Of a stretch of 64,000 nt of DNA, positions 15,358 to 24,548 are shown piece by piece. The notes under the pieces are model-generated. The model did not search any database. It saw only the letters and a program-made list of their open reading frames with translations, and was not told the origin of the DNA. The translations under genes were made by a program, and so were the position numbers. Position 1 is the first letter of the stretch. Each line of letters starts with the position of its first letter. Origin of the DNA: Thermococcus gammatolerans EJ3 (GTDB taxonomy: Archaea > Methanobacteriota_B > Thermococci > Thermococcales > Thermococcaceae); contig NC_012804.1 in NCBI RefSeq assembly GCF_000022365.1, forward strand, positions 1,178,001-1,242,000, given 5' to 3'.

Positions 15358-16641
15358 ATGGCCGTCCTGATTGTAGCGGGCCTCGACACGGGTGGCGGGG
15401 CGGGTTTAAAGGCCGACATCGAGACGGTCTCCGCTCTGGGCGAGCATCCGCTCCCGGTTCTGACGGCGGTGACCTACCAGAACCCCTTTGAGGTGAGGGG
15501 CTACCACACCCTTCCGTCCGAGGTCGTGAGGGAGGGGATACGAGCCGTTAAGGACGGCTTTGAGGTCAAAGCCGTCAAAATCGGGATGCTCGGAAGCGGT
15601 GAGGTTGCCCGGGTCGTGAGGGAAGAGACCGCAGGTTTCCCCAGGGTTTTCGACCCCGTGATTGCCTCAAGCACCGAAAAAAAGCTCATTGACGACACTG
15701 AGTCGCTCAAAACACTCGTCCCCGGTTCGATAGTCACTCCCAACGTCTATGAGGCTGAAGCGCTGGCGAGCATTGAAATCCGCTCTGTGGAAGACATGAA
15801 GAAAGCGGCGACGGCCCTTGTGGAGGAGTTTGGCGCCGAGGCTGCGGTTGTCAAGGGGGGACACCTTAACTTTACCGACGTCCTCTACTGGCGCGGTGAG
15901 TTCTACGAGTTCAGGGGAGAAAAAGTCGAAGGTTTCACGCACGGAACCGGCTGTGCCTTCTCCTCTGCCTTGGCGACGTTTTTGGCCAAAGGCTTTGAGC
16001 TTCCGAAGGCCGTTGAGAGGGCCAAGCGCTTCGTTGAAGGCTCGATAAGGTTCTCAAAAGCAGAATCTAAAGCGGTGAATCCACTCTGGGAGATTGAGAG
16101 AGATGCCCACCGCTGGAGGGCCAGGGAAGAGCTTGAAAAAGCGGTTGAAGAGCTAGTGGCCTTTGGGGAGAGGCTCAACCCGCACGTTCCCGAGGTGGGA
16201 ACGAACTTCGCCCTCGCGACGCCCTTTGGAGAAGTCTTAGCCGTCAAGGGCAGAATCGTCCGCTATGGTCAGACTATCAAGCCCGTTGGCCCAGTTGAGC
16301 TCAACGCCAGCGACCATCTCAGGAGGGCGTTGCTCAAGATGCGTGAGTTCTATCCAGAGATTAAGGCGGTTCTGAACCTCCGCTACTCGGAGGAACTCGT
16401 GGAGAGGTCCAAAAGGCTCGGCCTCGTCGTTTCGTTCTACGACCGCAGGGAGGAGCCCGAGGAAGTCAAGAGGGCAGAGAGAGGGACGATGGAGTGGGGC
16501 ATCGAGACCGCCGTAAAGAGGGCAGGAAAAAGGCCCGACGTGGTTTATCATCTCGGCGACTGGGGAAAGGAGCCGATGGTTCTGGTCTTTGGGAGGGACG
16601 CGGGGGAGGTCGTGGAGAGGGTGCGGAAGCTTTTGGGCTAA
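15358..16641 (+). CDS. thiDN: HMP-P kinase / thiamine-phosphate synthase fusion (ThiD-ThiN)
   Basis: Residues 1 to about 250 form the hydroxymethylpyrimidine phosphate kinase (start VLIVAGLDTGGGAG, TPNVYEAE, VVKGGHL, GTGCAFSSALA). Residues about 265-427 form ThiN, the archaeal thiamine-phosphate synthase replacing ThiE (ALATPFGEVLAVKGRIV, NLRYSEELV, PDVVYHLGDWGKEP). The protein phosphorylates the ThiC product and joins it to the thiazole. The ATG at 15358 lies four bases after the thi4 stop with GGGGTGATGTG before it. Length of 427 residues fits the fusion known in archaea. Confidence 0.93.
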   Translation: MAVLIVAGLDTGGGAGLKADIETVSALGEHPLPVLTAVTYQNPFEVRGYHTLPSEVVREGIRAVKDGFEVKAVKIGMLGSGEVARVVREETAGFPRVFDPVIASSTEKKLIDDTESLKTLVPGSIVTPNVYEAEALASIEIRSVEDMKKAATALVEEFGAEAAVVKGGHLNFTDVLYWRGEFYEFRGEKVEGFTHGTGCAFSSALATFLAKGFELPKAVERAKRFVEGSIRFSKAESKAVNPLWEIERDAHRWRAREELEKAVEELVAFGERLNPHVPEVGTNFALATPFGEVLAVKGRIVRYGQTIKPVGPVELNASDHLRRALLKMREFYPEIKAVLNLRYSEELVERSKRLGLVVSFYDRREEPEEVKRAERGTMEWGIETAVKRAGKRPDVVYHLGDWGKEPMVLVFGRDAGEVVERVRKLLG

Positions 16642-16679
16642 CGTTTTAACTCCTTTTTCCTATTTATCCTGGTGGTTCC

Positions 16680-18590
16680 ATGCTCATAAGGGGAAGGGTC
16701 GTCGGTAACGAAATCCCGCGCTTCAAGCACCGCTGGTTCGGAATCCTTGAGGTCGAGGCCGATGGGAAGAGGTACAGCCTCTACATGACGGGCAACGTCG
16801 CCCAGTGGTTTTTGACCGGCGACGAGGTCGAGGTTGAAATCCTCCATAAGCCGAAGGAAAGAGACGGAAAGCTGGTTCTCGACTTCGACGACTACAAACT
16901 GTGGAAGTTCTACGAGGGCGACAGGATTCCTGTGTGGCCCCTCTTTGAGAAAACCGTTGAGGCCAAGCGCTACTCACCTTTGACGGGCGAGCTCCTCTAC
17001 ACCTACAAAATCCGCGCCCGCGAGGCGAAATACGAGAGCGACTTCGAGGCGATAGCCGAGCTTGAGCAGTACCACTACGCGAGCCAGAAGGAGAAAGTAG
17101 CCCTCTGGCGCTGTGAGAACGGCCACATCTTCGAGGCCAACACCAGGCAGAGGTGCCCAATCTGCGGTGCTGAAAGCCATATACTCGAGATAAAGGGCTC
17201 AACTCCAGCGTCGCGCTTCCTCATCTTCGAGCTCGTCGAGCGGGAGGAGTACGAGCCAAGGATTCTCAGCTACGTCCGCGTTGACCCGCCGATACCGCTC
17301 ATGCACCGCCGCTTGCCGAACGGGGAAATTGAGAAGAACATCCGCGAAAAGGTCTTTCCGGAGGAGTGGTTCCATCCAGCCTTCTGGCCGGAGCGCATAA
17401 TGAAGGAACTCTACGAGGAGCTGAAGAGGAAGTATGGGAAGAGGAGAATAGCCCGTTCCTACCTCTGGGAGCAGGCCAAGTGGAAAGCTTTGGCAGAGAC
17501 AAACACCGCTGGAGCAAGGATTGCGAGGGTTGTGGTTCACCCCGACTACCGCTCCGACGGGCTGGGACAGTTAAGCGTCAAGTCGGCTCTCGAGTGGATA
17601 GCCGAGCGCAGGATTCCCGAGATGAGGAAAAAGAAGCACATAGTCGAGACCATAGCCCAGATGGCCCGCTACAATCCGTTCTTCGAGAAGGTCGGCTTCA
17701 AGTTCCTCTGGGAGACCGCGAGCGGAAGGCCGGTTCTCTTCTACCCGCTGACGGAAGAAGCTAAGGAGTACATCGAGCGCTTCCTGCGCGAAGACCCCTA
17801 CGCGCCTCCCGAGGGTAAGCTCTGGAAGCCGAGCTACGGGAAAGTTGAGCCCTTGGCAGGGCCGATAGTCTTCAGGAACGTGGGCAAGGTCTTCGAGAGC
17901 GAGCTCGACATCAAGGGCCTGCCAGAGGAGATCCAAGAACTGCTCAAGGCCTTTGGCGTCAGACACCGTATTATTCAGAGGCCCGTTCTGAGGAATTTGA
18001 ACTTCGAAATCCAGCCGGGCGAGCTAATAGCCGTTGTCGGCGCGAGCGGGGCCGGAAAGACGACACTTCTCAGGCTCATCCTTGGAGCGGCCAACGGCTG
18101 GTGGGAGGAGCGCTTTAGACCGACGGAGGGTGAGATTAAGGTTCCTGACAACGCCAAGGTTTCAGTTATGATTCCCGGCGAGTTCGAGCCGACCTTCGGG
18201 ACGGAGAGCATCTTGGAGCACGTTTACAGGAAGATAGGTGACCTCAATGCGGCAGTTGAGGTTCTCAACAGGGCCGGTTTGAGCGACGCCGTCCTCTACA
18301 GGGCAAAGTACGGCGAGCTGAGCACGGGCCAGAAGGAGAGGGCGAGGATAGCATCGCTTTTAGCGGAAAAGCCCAACCTACTCCTCATCGACGAGTTCGC
18401 GGCCCACCTCGATACGCTTACGGCGATGCGCGTCGCCAAGAAGGTTGCCGAGATAATCCGCGAGGCCGGCATAACTGCCTTGATAATCACCCACAGGCCA
18501 GAAGTGCTGAAGGCCCTCGACCCGGACAGGGTGCTCTTCGTGGGCTACGGGACGGCGAAACTCAAGGAGAATGAGAGAGAAGGGCGATAA
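16680..18590 (+). CDS. ABC-type ATPase fused to zinc-finger and acetyltransferase-like domains (COG2401 type)
   Basis: A 636-residue fusion with no membrane segments. The N-terminal part has a zinc-finger-like CENGH...CPICG near residues 145-161. A GNAT-like region lies around 285-345 (ARVVVHPDYRSDGLGQ, where acetyl-CoA would bind). The C-terminal third is an ABC ATPase with Walker A GASGAGKTT (about 453), signature LSTGQKERA (about 547), Walker B LLLIDEF (about 567) and switch histidine ITHRP. The architecture corresponds to the uncharacterised COG2401. The lack of a permease partner argues against transport; a role on RNA or ribosomes is possible but unproven. It overlaps the next, convergent gene by 29 bases. 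Confidence 0.8.
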   Translation: MLIRGRVVGNEIPRFKHRWFGILEVEADGKRYSLYMTGNVAQWFLTGDEVEVEILHKPKERDGKLVLDFDDYKLWKFYEGDRIPVWPLFEKTVEAKRYSPLTGELLYTYKIRAREAKYESDFEAIAELEQYHYASQKEKVALWRCENGHIFEANTRQRCPICGAESHILEIKGSTPASRFLIFELVEREEYEPRILSYVRVDPPIPLMHRRLPNGEIEKNIREKVFPEEWFHPAFWPERIMKELYEELKRKYGKRRIARSYLWEQAKWKALAETNTAGARIARVVVHPDYRSDGLGQLSVKSALEWIAERRIPEMRKKKHIVETIAQMARYNPFFEKVGFKFLWETASGRPVLFYPLTEEAKEYIERFLREDPYAPPEGKLWKPSYGKVEPLAGPIVFRNVGKVFESELDIKGLPEEIQELLKAFGVRHRIIQRPVLRNLNFEIQPGELIAVVGASGAGKTTLLRLILGAANGWWEERFRPTEGEIKVPDNAKVSVMIPGEFEPTFGTESILEHVYRKIGDLNAAVEVLNRAGLSDAVLYRAKYGELSTGQKERARIASLLAEKPNLLLIDEFAAHLDTLTAMRVAKKVAEIIREAGITALIITHRPEVLKALDPDRVLFVGYGTAKLKENEREGR

Positions 18591-19380
18591 TGACCATTGA
18601 AGTGGTCTCGGTGTTCTGGTCGCCTATAGGCACTGTCTTTCCATTTTTGACCACATAGCCAGTTGTGATACCTCCGTTCGGCGCCTGCAGTGCGGAGAGG
18701 ATCTTTAGACATCTAATGCGTATGTCTCTTCCAGTTTTCTCGTTCAGAGCCCGGTTTAAGTATACGAAGAGCGCGCATTTGTAGGATTGATAGACGCCGT
18801 TAAACGCCTTGTCCCGAAAGCCGTTGCCATCCCAGAGGGTCATTAGCTCAAGGTACAGTTTCTCGGCTCCCTCACGGTTTCCGCGTAAGAGCTCACTGAG
18901 GGCTCCGTACACGAGGAGGTCGGCGTACTCCTCCCAATCCTGCATAGGACAGGACGCGTTCCCCTTCTCAAGTTTTAGCTCGAAGGTTGTGTTGAATTTA
19001 ACTGATCTCACTTCACCGACCTCCACTATCATGGGGCAGAAAAACCCTGAAAGGGGCCTCCCAAGCAGTGGATCTATCCTGTCGTTGGACGAAACGTTAT
19101 AAAGAGAGAGCGCAACGGAAACGTTCCTCCAGAGCGGGGATCCCGAGAGCTTCAGCGCTTTAACGGCCAGAAGGTTATCGTTGGCGAGCCATATGGTCAC
19201 GTTGTCGGGATACGTGGTAACCGAGGCCCGCAGCAGTCCGGCCTCAGGAACGTACTGGGACTCAAGAAAGCTCCGCATGGCCGTTACGCTGGGTTCTTGA
19301 ACTGAAGGGTTCCGCGTCGAGACGAAGATTGTTATTATGACCAGCACGATTACAATCCCCATGAGTGGAACTCTCCGCAT
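18562..19380 (-). CDS. Membrane-anchored exported protein, possibly alpha/alpha toroid fold
   Basis: Unrecognised protein of about 272 residues. An N-terminal hydrophobic helix (MGIVIVLVIITIFVS) acts as signal or anchor, followed by an extracytoplasmic part with several N-glycosylation-type NxS/T sites. The C-terminal half looks helical, and its end, ALQAPNGGITTGY followed by TETTSMVIIALL, resembles the repeat of terpenoid-cyclase-like alpha/alpha toroids. The start is uncertain: the frame is open to 19452, and ATG codons at 19380 and 19362 both precede the membrane helix. It is convergent with, and overlaps, the COG2401-type gene. Confidence 0.65.
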   Translation of the reverse strand: MRRVPLMGIVIVLVIITIFVSTRNPSVQEPSVTAMRSFLESQYVPEAGLLRASVTTYPDNVTIWLANDNLLAVKALKLSGSPLWRNVSVALSLYNVSSNDRIDPLLGRPLSGFFCPMIVEVGEVRSVKFNTTFELKLEKGNASCPMQDWEEYADLLVYGALSELLRGNREGAEKLYLELMTLWDGNGFRDKAFNGVYQSYKCALFVYLNRALNEKTGRDIRIRCLKILSALQAPNGGITTGYVVKNGKTVPIGDQNTETTSMVIIALLSHSP

Positions 19381-19461
19381 GGGTGGGATATCCCCCGCGG
19401 GCGATAAAAAGTTGCCGAAACCCCTAAATCCCAGCAATTCCAAAAAAGTCAAGGTGACACG

Positions 19462-20025
19462 ATGCGGGTCCTCGATCTTGCCAGACGAAGGAAAACCGTA
19501 AGGAAATTTCGACCGGAAAGGCCGCCGATGGAAGATCTGCTGAAGGCTCTAAAAGCGGCGAAGGAAGCGCCGAGCGGCATGAACGCCCAGCCCTGGAAGT
19601 TTGTCGTCGTCGATGATGAGTGGCTGAAGGGCAGGATCCGAGAGCTGTGTGAGGCTGAGGAGAGAAAGTTCCACTCAAAAACGAAGGGTGACCTGATGGC
19701 CTGGCTTCAGAGCGAGGGCTTCAGACCTGAGAAACCTTTCCTGAGCGAGGCCCCATACCTCGTTCTTGTTTTTGGACATACGAAGGCCCCTTACTGGCTT
19801 CAATCAACGTGGATAGCGGTCGGCTACCTTCTACTCGCACTCGAAGAGCTCGGCCTTGGAACGGTAACCTACACCCCGCCCAACCCAAAGCCCGTTGAGA
19901 ACCTTCTCAACGTGCCACCTCAATACAAGCTCCAGACGATCCTGCCCATCGGCTATCCCGCCGATCCGGCTCCCAAACGCGGAAGAAGAAGGCTGGGGGA
20001 GGTAGTGAGCTTCAACGGGTTCTGA
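19462..20025 (+). CDS. Nitroreductase-family flavoprotein
   Basis: FMN-dependent oxidoreductase of the nitroreductase superfamily. It opens with the RRKTVRKFRPERPP segment that contacts the FMN phosphate, followed by APSGMNAQPWKFVVV and, near the C-terminus, the LLALEELGLGTVTYTPPNP region and LPIGYPAD. Length of 187 residues is normal. The substrate cannot be predicted. Starts at ATG behind AAGGTGACACG. Its end overlaps the convergent PadR gene by 14 bases. Confidence 0.9.
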   Translation: MRVLDLARRRKTVRKFRPERPPMEDLLKALKAAKEAPSGMNAQPWKFVVVDDEWLKGRIRELCEAEERKFHSKTKGDLMAWLQSEGFRPEKPFLSEAPYLVLVFGHTKAPYWLQSTWIAVGYLLLALEELGLGTVTYTPPNPKPVENLLNVPPQYKLQTILPIGYPADPAPKRGRRRLGEVVSFNGF

Positions 20026-20485
20026 TGCCGCTGAGGATTGCCCTAACTCGCCTGACGAAGTCCTTGAATTCCCTCGCCAGTTCTTCCTTTTGTTCCTCGC
20101 TCAGACCATCGAGCGAGCTGAAGGCCTCCTTGAGAACCTTTCCAACCTCAACCCCACCCAGGCGGGAGAATTCCCTGAACTTCTCCACAGTCCTGAGAAC
20201 CTCTTCGAGCTCCCTTGAGTTCTCCTCAATGTACTTCCTACCCTTTTCCGTCGCCCGGTAGAGCCTCTTCTCCCTCTTGCCCTCCCCTATAACTTCAATC
20301 AACCCCGATCTGCGAAGGGAGGCCAGGATGGGATATATCGTTCCGGGACTGGGCTGGGGCAGGCCATACCTCTCCTCCAGTTCCCGCATTATCCCGTACC
20401 CGTGAAGGGGTTTCTCCGAAAGCATCTTGAGTATGAGGATCTTGAGATGACCGCGGTAGCTGGGTTTCTCCAAAGTCACCACCAC
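20012..20485 (-). CDS. PadR-family transcriptional regulator
   Basis: Winged-helix DNA-binding protein of 157 residues. The PadR signature is clear: LKILILKMLSEKPLHGYGIMREL, then PSPGTIYPILASLRRSGLI with the recognition helix, and an RLYRATEKGRKYI wing. The C-terminal helical region from about 95 onward is the dimerisation domain. The start is uncertain because three GTG codons and a TTG lie close together near 20485. The neighbouring nitroreductase, in tail-to-tail overlap, is not obviously a target. Confidence 0.88.
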   Translation of the reverse strand: MVVTLEKPSYRGHLKILILKMLSEKPLHGYGIMRELEERYGLPQPSPGTIYPILASLRRSGLIEVIGEGKREKRLYRATEKGRKYIEENSRELEEVLRTVEKFREFSRLGGVEVGKVLKEAFSSLDGLSEEQKEELAREFKDFVRRVRAILSGIRTR

Positions 20486-20544
20486 ATGTCGGTCGATATA
20501 TTCAGGTTTAAAACCTTTCGGCGCGATGGTTGATGGGTGATCCC

Positions 20545-20973
20545 ATGAAGGTCGTTCTAAAACCCCTCTTCGACGCCGAACTACCCGCCGGGTTCGAGGA
20601 GATAGTACGGGAGAAGCTCAGGGGACGGGAATTGAGAACAGGTGAGACCGTCGAGGTTGACCTCCTCGGAAAGCCCCTGCCCTTCAAGGTTCTTCTGGCC
20701 GAACCGAGTCCCCTGAAGGTTGGCAAGGGACTAAAAATAGAGTTCTCGACGGGAGAAATTGAAGAGTTCACCCTCGAGTTCGAGCGCGGGGTCGATGACG
20801 CGGTTCCCTTCACCAAGGGACTCGTGGTGGTTCTCGGGAGCGAGGTTCGAATCTATAACTGGAGCGGGCAAAAGATTTATAGCAGAAGGTTCGAGAACCT
20901 GAAAAAGGTTAGAGTAGCCGAGGGAAAGGTGGTGGTAGTGCATGGCGAGGAAGTCACGGTCGTTGAGCCTTGA
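20545..20973 (+). CDS. Conserved hypothetical protein, beta-rich
   Basis: A 142-residue protein I do not recognise. The N-terminal part (KVVLKPLFDAELP, VREKLRGRELRTGETVEV, LPFKVLLAEPSPLKVG) resembles the second subdomain of the CDC48/p97 N-terminal region. The C-terminal part alternates short beta strands (VVVLGSEVRIYNWSGQKIY) like one blade of a propeller. The ATG at 20545 has GGTGAT before it; earlier in-frame starts at 20530 and 20533 are less likely. It overlaps the endonuclease III gene by 32 bases, so the two are cotranslated. Confidence 0.7.
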   Translation: MKVVLKPLFDAELPAGFEEIVREKLRGRELRTGETVEVDLLGKPLPFKVLLAEPSPLKVGKGLKIEFSTGEIEEFTLEFERGVDDAVPFTKGLVVVLGSEVRIYNWSGQKIYSRRFENLKKVRVAEGKVVVVHGEEVTVVEP

Positions 20974-21655
20974 CGGCTTCACCTTCGAGGAGAGCTGGGA
21001 TGAGAAGAGGAGAAGGGCCGAGAAAATAGTTGAAATCCTCATGAGGACCCACCCAAGGGAAAAGCTCCTCATCGGTGACCCTTACAGGACGCTGATCCAC
21101 TGCATAATCTCACAGCGCATGCGCGATGAGGTTACCTACCGCGTCTGGGAGGAGCTGTTCAAGAAGTACGGGGACATCGAGACGATAGCGAATACTCCCG
21201 TCGATGAGATGCGAGAGTTCCTCAGGAAGAGGGGCGTCGGCCTCTGGAAGACGAAGGGCGAGTGGATTGTGAAGGCATCGAGGATAATCCTTGAAAAGTA
21301 CGGCGGGAAGGTGCCCGATGACATCAAAGAGCTCATGAAACTGCCCGGCATAGGCAGGAAGTGCGCCAACATCGTTCTCGCTTACGGCTTCGGAAGGCAG
21401 GCGATTCCCGTTGATACGCACGTGAACAGGATAAGCAAGCGCCTCGGCCTCGCTCCGCCGAGGGTTCCCCCGGAGAAGGTCGAGGAGTACTTGATGGAAC
21501 TGATTCCAAAAGAGAAGTGGATTTACGTGAACCACGCGATGGTCGACCATGGAAGGAGCATATGCAGGCCGATAAGGCCGAAGTGCGAAAGCTGTCCGCT
21601 GAAGGAGCTCTGCCCCTATGCGAAGGGGCTCGTCAGGGACGAGGACATAAAGTGA
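20942..21655 (+). CDS. nth: Endonuclease III (DNA glycosylase/AP lyase)
   Basis: Removes oxidised pyrimidines from DNA and cleaves the abasic site. Helix-hairpin-helix motif LPGIGRKCANIVL with catalytic Lys140, catalytic Asp158 in PVDTHVNRISKRLGL, and a C-terminal [4Fe-4S] site with spacing CX6CX2CX5C (CRPIRPKCESC...C). At 237 residues it has a slightly longer N-terminus than the bacterial enzyme. The start at 20942 lies inside the end of the preceding gene, with GGTGGTAGTG before it. Confidence 0.95.
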   Translation: MARKSRSLSLDGFTFEESWDEKRRRAEKIVEILMRTHPREKLLIGDPYRTLIHCIISQRMRDEVTYRVWEELFKKYGDIETIANTPVDEMREFLRKRGVGLWKTKGEWIVKASRIILEKYGGKVPDDIKELMKLPGIGRKCANIVLAYGFGRQAIPVDTHVNRISKRLGLAPPRVPPEKVEEYLMELIPKEKWIYVNHAMVDHGRSICRPIRPKCESCPLKELCPYAKGLVRDEDIK

Positions 21656-21671
21656 TCCAAAAACAAAAGGG

Positions 21672-22496
21672 TCAAAACTTCAGATTCACTCCCCTTATGA
21701 CAACCTTCTTCCCAATCTCTTCCGAGAGATCCGAGGCTTCACGGTACAGGAAGGATTCGAGGGTTTCTTTCAGGTTTCTGCGATCGGTACTGGAGTTTGG
21801 CTTCCCTTCGATTGTCACGTTAATATGAACCCCAACTCCGGCCCCCAGAGCGTATCTGACTTCTTTAGCTTCAATTCTCAGTGTGGAGACCTCAACACCC
21901 AGCGATTTGGCGTACTTTGCAATCCTGTTCCCAAAGGGCCTTAGATACGGCTCAATGTTCCTTGGGGCGTTAACTACAAGCTTGAGCTTTTTCGCGGGCT
22001 TTTTCCTGGCAACGGGAGTTTCCCTGGGGCCCTGTTCTTCTGCTTTCTCCTGTGCTCTTTCCTGAAGAACACGGGATACCCCTGCAGTAGAACTGGGAAC
22101 GAGGGGACATAGCTCATCGAGGGACATCTTCGGGGTGGCATTGTAAACATCGATGTTATCAACTATGGAAATCTTAACATCAACATCACTCAGGGGAAAC
22201 GTGTCCACGATGACCGGTCCGGAGTCGAGCATCTCCTTAATCAGGTTCAGAGCTCCTTCTCCCGCCAGAGTGTCGCCCGAGTCAACGTCCCTGACTTCAA
22301 CCGCGAGGATTTTCCTATCGTCAACAAGCATTGTGGCGTAGTACGCCCTTCCCCTGACTTTTCCAAGTACCTTGAAAAACGCCCCTCCTCCGCTGGCTTC
22401 AATGGTCTCCCCCACAAGCCTCGCAAATTCCTCTTTATTGGAGCACAGATGGTTTTCTTTTAGGGGTACCACTGAGGGCAATTTCAACCGTATCAC
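21672..22496 (-). CDS. Conserved archaeal hypothetical protein
   Basis: A 274-residue cytoplasmic protein without membrane segments that I cannot assign with confidence; it has some resemblance to DUF2226-type archaeal proteins. An N-terminal alpha/beta part (FFKVLGKVRGRAYYATMLVDD, EVRDVDSGDTLAGEGAL) is joined by a charged linker at about 145-180 to a C-terminal alpha/beta domain (KLVVNAPRNIEPYLRPFGN, GVGVHINVTIEG). The start is GTG at 22496, though a TTG nine bases later has a better-placed GGTGAT. It is a single-gene unit with a TATA-rich upstream region. Confidence 0.6.
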   Translation of the reverse strand: MIRLKLPSVVPLKENHLCSNKEEFARLVGETIEASGGGAFFKVLGKVRGRAYYATMLVDDRKILAVEVRDVDSGDTLAGEGALNLIKEMLDSGPVIVDTFPLSDVDVKISIVDNIDVYNATPKMSLDELCPLVPSSTAGVSRVLQERAQEKAEEQGPRETPVARKKPAKKLKLVVNAPRNIEPYLRPFGNRIAKYAKSLGVEVSTLRIEAKEVRYALGAGVGVHINVTIEGKPNSSTDRRNLKETLESFLYREASDLSEEIGKKVVIRGVNLKF

Positions 22497-22643
22497 CCGA
22501 AAGACCTATACCACCATCGTATTTATGTTTTTCCCGCGGTGGTTTACAAAAAAACTGCCCAAAGGGTTAAGATGTCTATCTAAACGAGCTGACCCTTGGC
22601 AAATGTCAGGACAACAGGATAAAAAGCAAAAACAGGAGGGATC

Positions 22644-24527
22644 TCACCCAGCCTCAAGTTTCAGGTCGGTGAGTTCAACCTTGACGTAGCAGCCCCCTGC
22701 CCCCATCTCCGAGATGGCCGCCTCGACCTTTACCGGAAACGGCAGCTGGGGGGCAACGTATGTAACGCCGTTGGCCGGAACATCGACGTTCTCTATCAGC
22801 CCGCTCCAGGTGACCTTGTAGAGGTCGAACTCAATCCCAGCGAGGCCCACTTTGCCGTCCTTTTCAACGGTGTAGCCCTGACCGTTATTCGTTAGCGTTA
22901 CGTAGCTGACCACGTCTCCGTAGATCCCGCCGTAGAAGCCGGTGTGAAGGCTCCACACCATGTTGTAGTCCTGGAAGTCGTCGCTTATGTATCCGCAGTT
23001 GTAGTCGCCCTCCACGTTGCCGTTCTCGTCTGCTGTGTAATGGCAGCCAAGTCCGGTAATTTCGATCTTAATGAAATCCGGCCCGTTGGTCATATCGTAG
23101 ACCTGCGGTACCCACAGAATTCCGGAGGTGTACTCGCCTAGGGAGTCCTGCCTCACGTAGACCCTGTACGTGTATTCCTCGCCGTCCACGCTGAGGTTCG
23201 CGTAGAGGAGGTAAACGTTCTCCCCGTTGAGCTGGACCTCGCGGTAGCCCTTCGTGATGTTCATGTGGAAGGTGCTATCGCCCTTCTTGTACTCCACTTT
23301 GAAGGCGACCTCCTTTACGATGTAGTTCTCTCCGTTGATCTCTATCGGCTCGCTCGCGTCCCAAGCGAGCTGCCAGTTGGTGGAAAGTCCCTGAGGCGTT
23401 GACGTCGTCGTGGTTGTTTGCGTCTGGGTCTCAGTCTGGGTTTGAGTCTGAGTCTGCGTCGGTGTCAGCCCGCTGTACTGGAGCGTTCCAAAGCTCTGGG
23501 AGAGCTTAAGATCTTTGAGCTCGAACTTGCTCCAGGTGTTGAACCCTTCCATCGGGTTCGCAAAGGTTCCCTCAAAGCTTATCGGAATCGGAAGTTCGGG
23601 GGCTATTTTGCCCTTTCCGGTAGCGGTGACCCCTCCAAGGCCGTAGCTCCACTCAACTTCTGCCGTCTTAAAGGTCTTGCCGTTGAAGGTAACGGTCCCG
23701 TCCGGTGAGATCTTGTAGTGGTAGCTTATCCCCATGCCGTTCCAGTCGTACTGGCCGGGCTCCGTCAGGTCGTAGTTCTCGACGCCGGTCCAGATGCCAG
23801 AGCTAACAACGGCGGCCCAGATGGTGCCTATTCCCTCATCGAGCGAGGAGAAGACGTCGTTTAGGTCACCCTCCTGGTAGGGCATTTTGTCGTACATTCC
23901 GAGCGCCGCAGGGTTGGACCAGAAGTACCTCTCGGATCCGCTTACGATCTCCACTTCAACGACGTTTCCGCTTATGAGCGCCCCAAAGTTCAGTATTGGA
24001 GCCAGGAAGTATACATCTGTGTCCTTCGTCCTGTCTTTCACGAATATCCAGTACTCAAGGCCCGGGAGGGTGTTGTTGTTCACCGGCGTTAGCCTGCCGT
24101 GATAGGCAAAGACATTAAATACTCCGAGGTCTTTCTTGTTACCGTTCTCGCTCGTGTAAACGTGAATCTGAGCATAGCCGCGCTCCTTCATTACATCGAA
24201 GGTGTACTTTGCTCCATCGTTGTAGCTGGCCGTGTATGTGTACTCCACGTGGGTTATGTAGTAGGTCTTTCCCCCGAGTTCAATTGGATTGTAGGACTCC
24301 CAGGGAGACTGCCACGTCGAGACAGGGATCTGGCTTTCGCTCGTCGTGTCAACATGCTGGGAACTCGAAGACGAGCTACTCTGACCACCGTGACCGCCTG
24401 AACTCTGGCTTTCAGACGTTTCCTGGCTGCTCGTTGCGGTACCCCCACCGCCGCCGATACAGCCCGCGGCAACCACACTGAAAACCAAAACCAAAACAAC
24501 GAACAATGTCAAACTCTTTACCCTCAT
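22644..24527 (-). CDS. Duplicated-domain surface lipoprotein
   Basis: A large exported protein of 627 residues and unknown function. The N-terminal hydrophobic helix ends in a lipobox-like AAGCIGG, followed by a Ser/Gly-rich linker, so it is probably anchored through the cysteine. Two homologous beta-rich domains follow, beginning at STWQSPWESYNPIELGG and NWQLAWDASEPIEING, and separated by a Gln/Thr-rich linker (TQTQTQTETQTQ). Each domain repeats the order WSYGL/WSGL, APQLPFPV/APELPIPI, ELTDLKL/ELKDLKL, so the gene arose by internal duplication. ATG at 24527 behind GGAGGCGACG. It lies 21 bases after the next lipoprotein gene, in one operon. Confidence 0.82.
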   Translation of the reverse strand: MRVKSLTLFVVLVLVFSVVAAGCIGGGGGTATSSQETSESQSSGGHGGQSSSSSSSQHVDTTSESQIPVSTWQSPWESYNPIELGGKTYYITHVEYTYTASYNDGAKYTFDVMKERGYAQIHVYTSENGNKKDLGVFNVFAYHGRLTPVNNNTLPGLEYWIFVKDRTKDTDVYFLAPILNFGALISGNVVEVEIVSGSERYFWSNPAALGMYDKMPYQEGDLNDVFSSLDEGIGTIWAAVVSSGIWTGVENYDLTEPGQYDWNGMGISYHYKISPDGTVTFNGKTFKTAEVEWSYGLGGVTATGKGKIAPELPIPISFEGTFANPMEGFNTWSKFELKDLKLSQSFGTLQYSGLTPTQTQTQTQTETQTQTTTTTSTPQGLSTNWQLAWDASEPIEINGENYIVKEVAFKVEYKKGDSTFHMNITKGYREVQLNGENVYLLYANLSVDGEEYTYRVYVRQDSLGEYTSGILWVPQVYDMTNGPDFIKIEITGLGCHYTADENGNVEGDYNCGYISDDFQDYNMVWSLHTGFYGGIYGDVVSYVTLTNNGQGYTVEKDGKVGLAGIEFDLYKVTWSGLIENVDVPANGVTYVAPQLPFPVKVEAAISEMGAGGCYVKVELTDLKLEAG

Positions 24528-24548
24528 ACACGTCGCCTCCTTAAACAT

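Noticed and set aside
23400-23470. CAG/CTG-rich tandem repeat as a mobile or regulatory element
   Set aside because: It simply encodes the Gln/Thr-rich linker between the two domains of the lipoprotein.
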